NCBI GenBank assembly: GCA_023230245.1
Contig: JALNXT010000057.1
Span: 1-7,696 of the forward strand
Reading direction: 5' to 3'
DNA: 7,696 nt
DNA from: Candidatus Cloacimonadota bacterium
Lineage (GTDB): Bacteria; Cloacimonadota; Cloacimonadia; Cloacimonadales; Cloacimonadaceae
The notes beneath the pieces were generated by a model, which saw nothing but the letters and a program-made list of their open reading frames with translations, had not been told where the DNA came from and searched no databases. The position numbers and the translations under genes are program-made. Of the stretch, positions 7,027-7,696 are shown one piece after another (positions within the stretch are counted from its first letter, which is position 1; each line of letters opens with the position of its first letter).

Positions 7027-7055
7027 AATATTTCGAATCTAACACGAATTGACAA
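7027..7055 (-). promoter_or_regulatory. Candidate promoter of the four-gene operon
   Basis: On the minus strand TTGTCA (7055-7050) stands 17 nt ahead of AATATT (7032-7027); with 19-nt spacing the alternative -10 is TATTAA (7030-7025). The -35 is a 5-of-6 match to the sigma-70 consensus, while the -10 is poor. Its position, 30-60 nt before the ATG at 6995, is appropriate. This rests only on motif and position. Confidence 0.3.
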
Positions 7056-7120
7056 GCTACAAATACGGCATAATCTGTAAAGCTTTTTTTAGGGTTTGGA
7101 AAACATCCTTGCTTCAGCTT

Positions 7121-7177
7121 CCCTATCATTGCCCTCTCATTGTCCATGATAAGCGCAATGATAGGGCAATGATAGGG
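7121..7177. repeat. 22-bp near-perfect inverted repeat made of four 11-bp words
   Basis: The 11-bp word CAATGATAGGG occurs twice head-to-tail at 7156-7166 and 7167-7177. Its reverse complement lies at 7121-7131 (exact) and 7132-7142 (one change). The arms pair over 22 bp with a single mismatch (C7136 against T7162) around a 13-nt loop (7143-7155). It lies about 125 bp upstream of the operon start codon. It could be an array of operator sites in two orientations, a leader hairpin if transcription starts further upstream, or a copied repeat. No T-run follows on either strand. Confidence 0.75.
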
Positions 7178-7190
7178 CAATTCAAGCACC

Positions 7191-7266
7191 GTAACTTCAC
7201 GCGCCTCGCGTGAAACAGACATGAAAAAACGAGATTGTAACTTCACGCGCCTCGTGTGAAACAGAC
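7191..7266. repeat. Duplicated 30-bp block, each carrying a 19-nt palindrome
   Basis: Copies at 7191-7220 and 7237-7266 match at 29 of 30 positions and are spaced by a 46-bp period. Each holds a hairpin: 7196-7203 with 7207-7214 (TTCACGCG/CGCGTGAA, 8 bp exact) and 7242-7249 with 7253-7260. The only base change (C7209 to T7255) falls in the second stem and leaves a G-U pair if the plus strand is transcribed. Read on the minus strand, the loop is AGG, giving the same 8-bp stem plus AGR-loop design as the hairpins at 271-315. Confidence 0.8.
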
Positions 7267-7298
7267 GAGGCGGCTGCTATTACAAGTCTAAATAAGCC

Positions 7299-7325
7299 AA
7301 ATGCAAGAAAGCAGGCATCCCCCCG
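7299..7325 (+). repeat. 27-bp direct repeat, copy 1
   Basis: Begins AAATGCAAGAAAGCA and ends GGCATCCCCCCG. It matches copy 2 at 7557-7583 in 26 of 27 positions. Its 3' half overlaps the outer left arm of the inverted-repeat element at 7314-7555. Confidence 0.8.
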
Positions 7326-7555
7326 TTTTTTACTTTAGTTCTCGTTCACTACTGTCGTTCCCGCGGAGGCGGGAATCCAGCCCATTGAAAGACAATAAAT
7401 TAAGCGTGGATTACTAAAAAGAGCCTTCAAAAGAACAGACTGCAAAAGCTGAACCCCTAAGTTGCTGTTTTACTTATATAACTGGTTGATATGAAACAAA
7501 TTGAGAAGGGCTGGATTCCCGCCTCCGCGGGAACGACAGAAAACGGGAGGATGCC
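7314..7555. mobile_element. MITE-like / dRS3-like inverted-repeat element
   Basis: A perfect 32-bp inverted repeat lies at 7352-7383 and 7508-7539 (left arm begins CTGTCGTTCCCGCGGAGG). Outside it, 7314-7329 (GGCATCCCCCCGTTTT) pairs with 7540-7555 at 15 of 16 positions; a 22-nt stretch (7330-7351) is present on the left only. Each 32-bp arm is itself a hairpin (TTCCCGC/GCGGGAA, loop GGAG). The ATTCCCGC...GCGGGAAT core resembles the widespread dRS3-type repeat family first described in Neisseria. The 124-nt interior (7384-7507) has no ORF, so it is non-autonomous if mobile at all. It could equally be two opposed copies of a short dispersed repeat. Confidence 0.7.
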
Positions 7556-7556
7556 T

Positions 7557-7583
7557 AAATGCAAGAAAGCACGCATCCCCCCG
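7557..7583 (+). repeat. 27-bp direct repeat, copy 2
   Basis: AAATGCAAGAAAGCACGCAT followed by CCCCCCG, one base different from copy 1 at 7299-7325. The two copies bracket the inverted-repeat element on its two sides. They are far longer than a typical target-site duplication. Confidence 0.8.
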
Positions 7584-7587
7584 AAAT

Positions 7588-7650
7588 TTTTCAAGCTAAC
7601 CTTTTAGATGCTTAAGAGGAGCGGGTTGGCATCCGATGTTAGCTTGAAAA
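7588..7650. repeat. 13-bp perfect inverted repeat spanning the end of the right-edge gene
   Basis: TTTTCAAGCTAAC (7588-7600) and GTTAGCTTGAAAA (7638-7650) are exact reverse complements around a 37-nt loop. One arm lies in the last codons of the putative minus-strand gene and the other just past its stop codon (7606-7604). A short A/T run follows on the minus strand but not a proper T-tract, so terminator function is uncertain. Confidence 0.6.
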
Positions 7651-7696
7651 TGTAGTCACCCAAATTGGCAACATATTGATATTCATACAATTCGCT
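7604..7696 (-). CDS. C-terminal fragment of an unidentified protein
   Basis: On the minus strand a frame is open from the right edge for 30 codons (SELYEYQYVANLGDYIFKL and 11 more residues, ending LLLSI) to TAA at 7606-7604. The mix of residues is protein-like, and the other minus-strand context is also coding, but 30 open codons can arise by chance and there is no recognisable domain. If real, the gene begins outside the window and lies upstream of, and in the same direction as, the operon at 626-6995, separated by about 600 bp of repeats. Function unknown. Confidence 0.45.
   Translation of the reverse strand, partial: SELYEYQYVANLGDYIFKLTSDANPLLLSI

Larger units (their letters stand above)
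6996..7603. other. Repeat-rich intergenic region upstream of the operon
   Basis: About 600 bp with no credible gene. It contains the operon's ribosome binding site and candidate promoter, then three unrelated kinds of palindromic repeat in series, described separately. The stretch 7267-7298 and the interior 7384-7507 show nothing I can name. A 73-codon minus-strand frame (7246-7025) runs through the repeats but has no ribosome binding site or protein-like pattern. Confidence 0.7.

Noticed and set aside
6996..7055. 20-residue N-terminal extension of the HhH-barrel protein
   Set aside because: The downstream ATG has a good Shine-Dalgarno and starts a textbook signal peptide; the extension is polar and would bury it.
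7025..7246. 73-codon minus-strand frame upstream of the HhH-barrel gene
   Set aside because: It is built from the palindromic repeats at 7121-7246, lacks a ribosome binding site and overlaps the candidate promoter.
7191..7583. CRISPR array
   Set aside because: Only two copies of each repeat, unequal spacing, repeats of unrelated kinds, and no cas genes.

Overview
The window looks like chromosomal DNA of a diderm (Gram-negative-type) bacterium of moderate G+C, roughly 40-45% by eye. Two adjacent genes encode secreted proteins that read as outer-membrane beta-barrels, and a third encodes a secreted UshA-type nucleotidase. A helix-hairpin-helix/beta-barrel fusion, a FadL-like porin, a SUMF1-domain protein and palindromic intergenic repeats together suggest the FCB side of the tree, for example Candidatus Cloacimonadota. 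That placement is an impression from protein style, not a proven assignment.

Layout. Positions 1-235 (+) hold the 3' end of a SUMF1 (formylglycine-generating-enzyme-like) gene. Positions 236-568 hold no convincing gene; they carry a tandem pair of AGA-loop hairpins, a pyrimidine tract, an 8-bp inverted repeat and a 20-bp perfect palindrome. A rho-independent terminator (569-606), read from the minus strand, closes a four-gene minus-strand cluster occupying 626-6995. In transcription order the cluster is: (1) a 926-aa secreted protein with two ComEA-like helix-hairpin-helix regions followed by a predicted outer-membrane barrel; (2) a 478-aa FadL/OMPP1-like barrel; (3) a 552-aa periplasmic or exported 5'-nucleotidase/2',3'-cyclic phosphodiesterase family protein; (4) a 159-aa flavodoxin-like protein with a TTG start overlapping the nucleotidase stop. 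Gaps are 12 nt, 5 nt and a 4-nt overlap, so one operon is very likely. Positions 6996-7603 are a repeat-rich leader and intergenic region. At the right edge (7604-7696, minus strand) there is probably the last 30 codons of another gene.

How it may work together (inference): the first three products would all sit in the envelope. A potential DNA-binding HhH module attached to a barrel, a porin for hydrophobic or other small molecules and a nucleotide-dephosphorylating enzyme could form a surface route for salvage of nucleic acid or nucleotides. This is a hypothesis from domain content and operon order; only the nucleotidase assignment is strong. The flavodoxin-like protein has no obvious link to that role and may be a translationally coupled passenger.

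The non-coding parts are rich in structure: a dRS3-like 32-bp perfect inverted repeat inside a roughly 240-bp MITE-like unit flanked by 27-bp direct repeats; a duplicated 30-bp block carrying a 19-nt palindrome; a 22-bp near-perfect inverted repeat built from four 11-bp words; and a family of 8-bp-stem/AGR-loop hairpins present in both intergenic regions on opposite strands.
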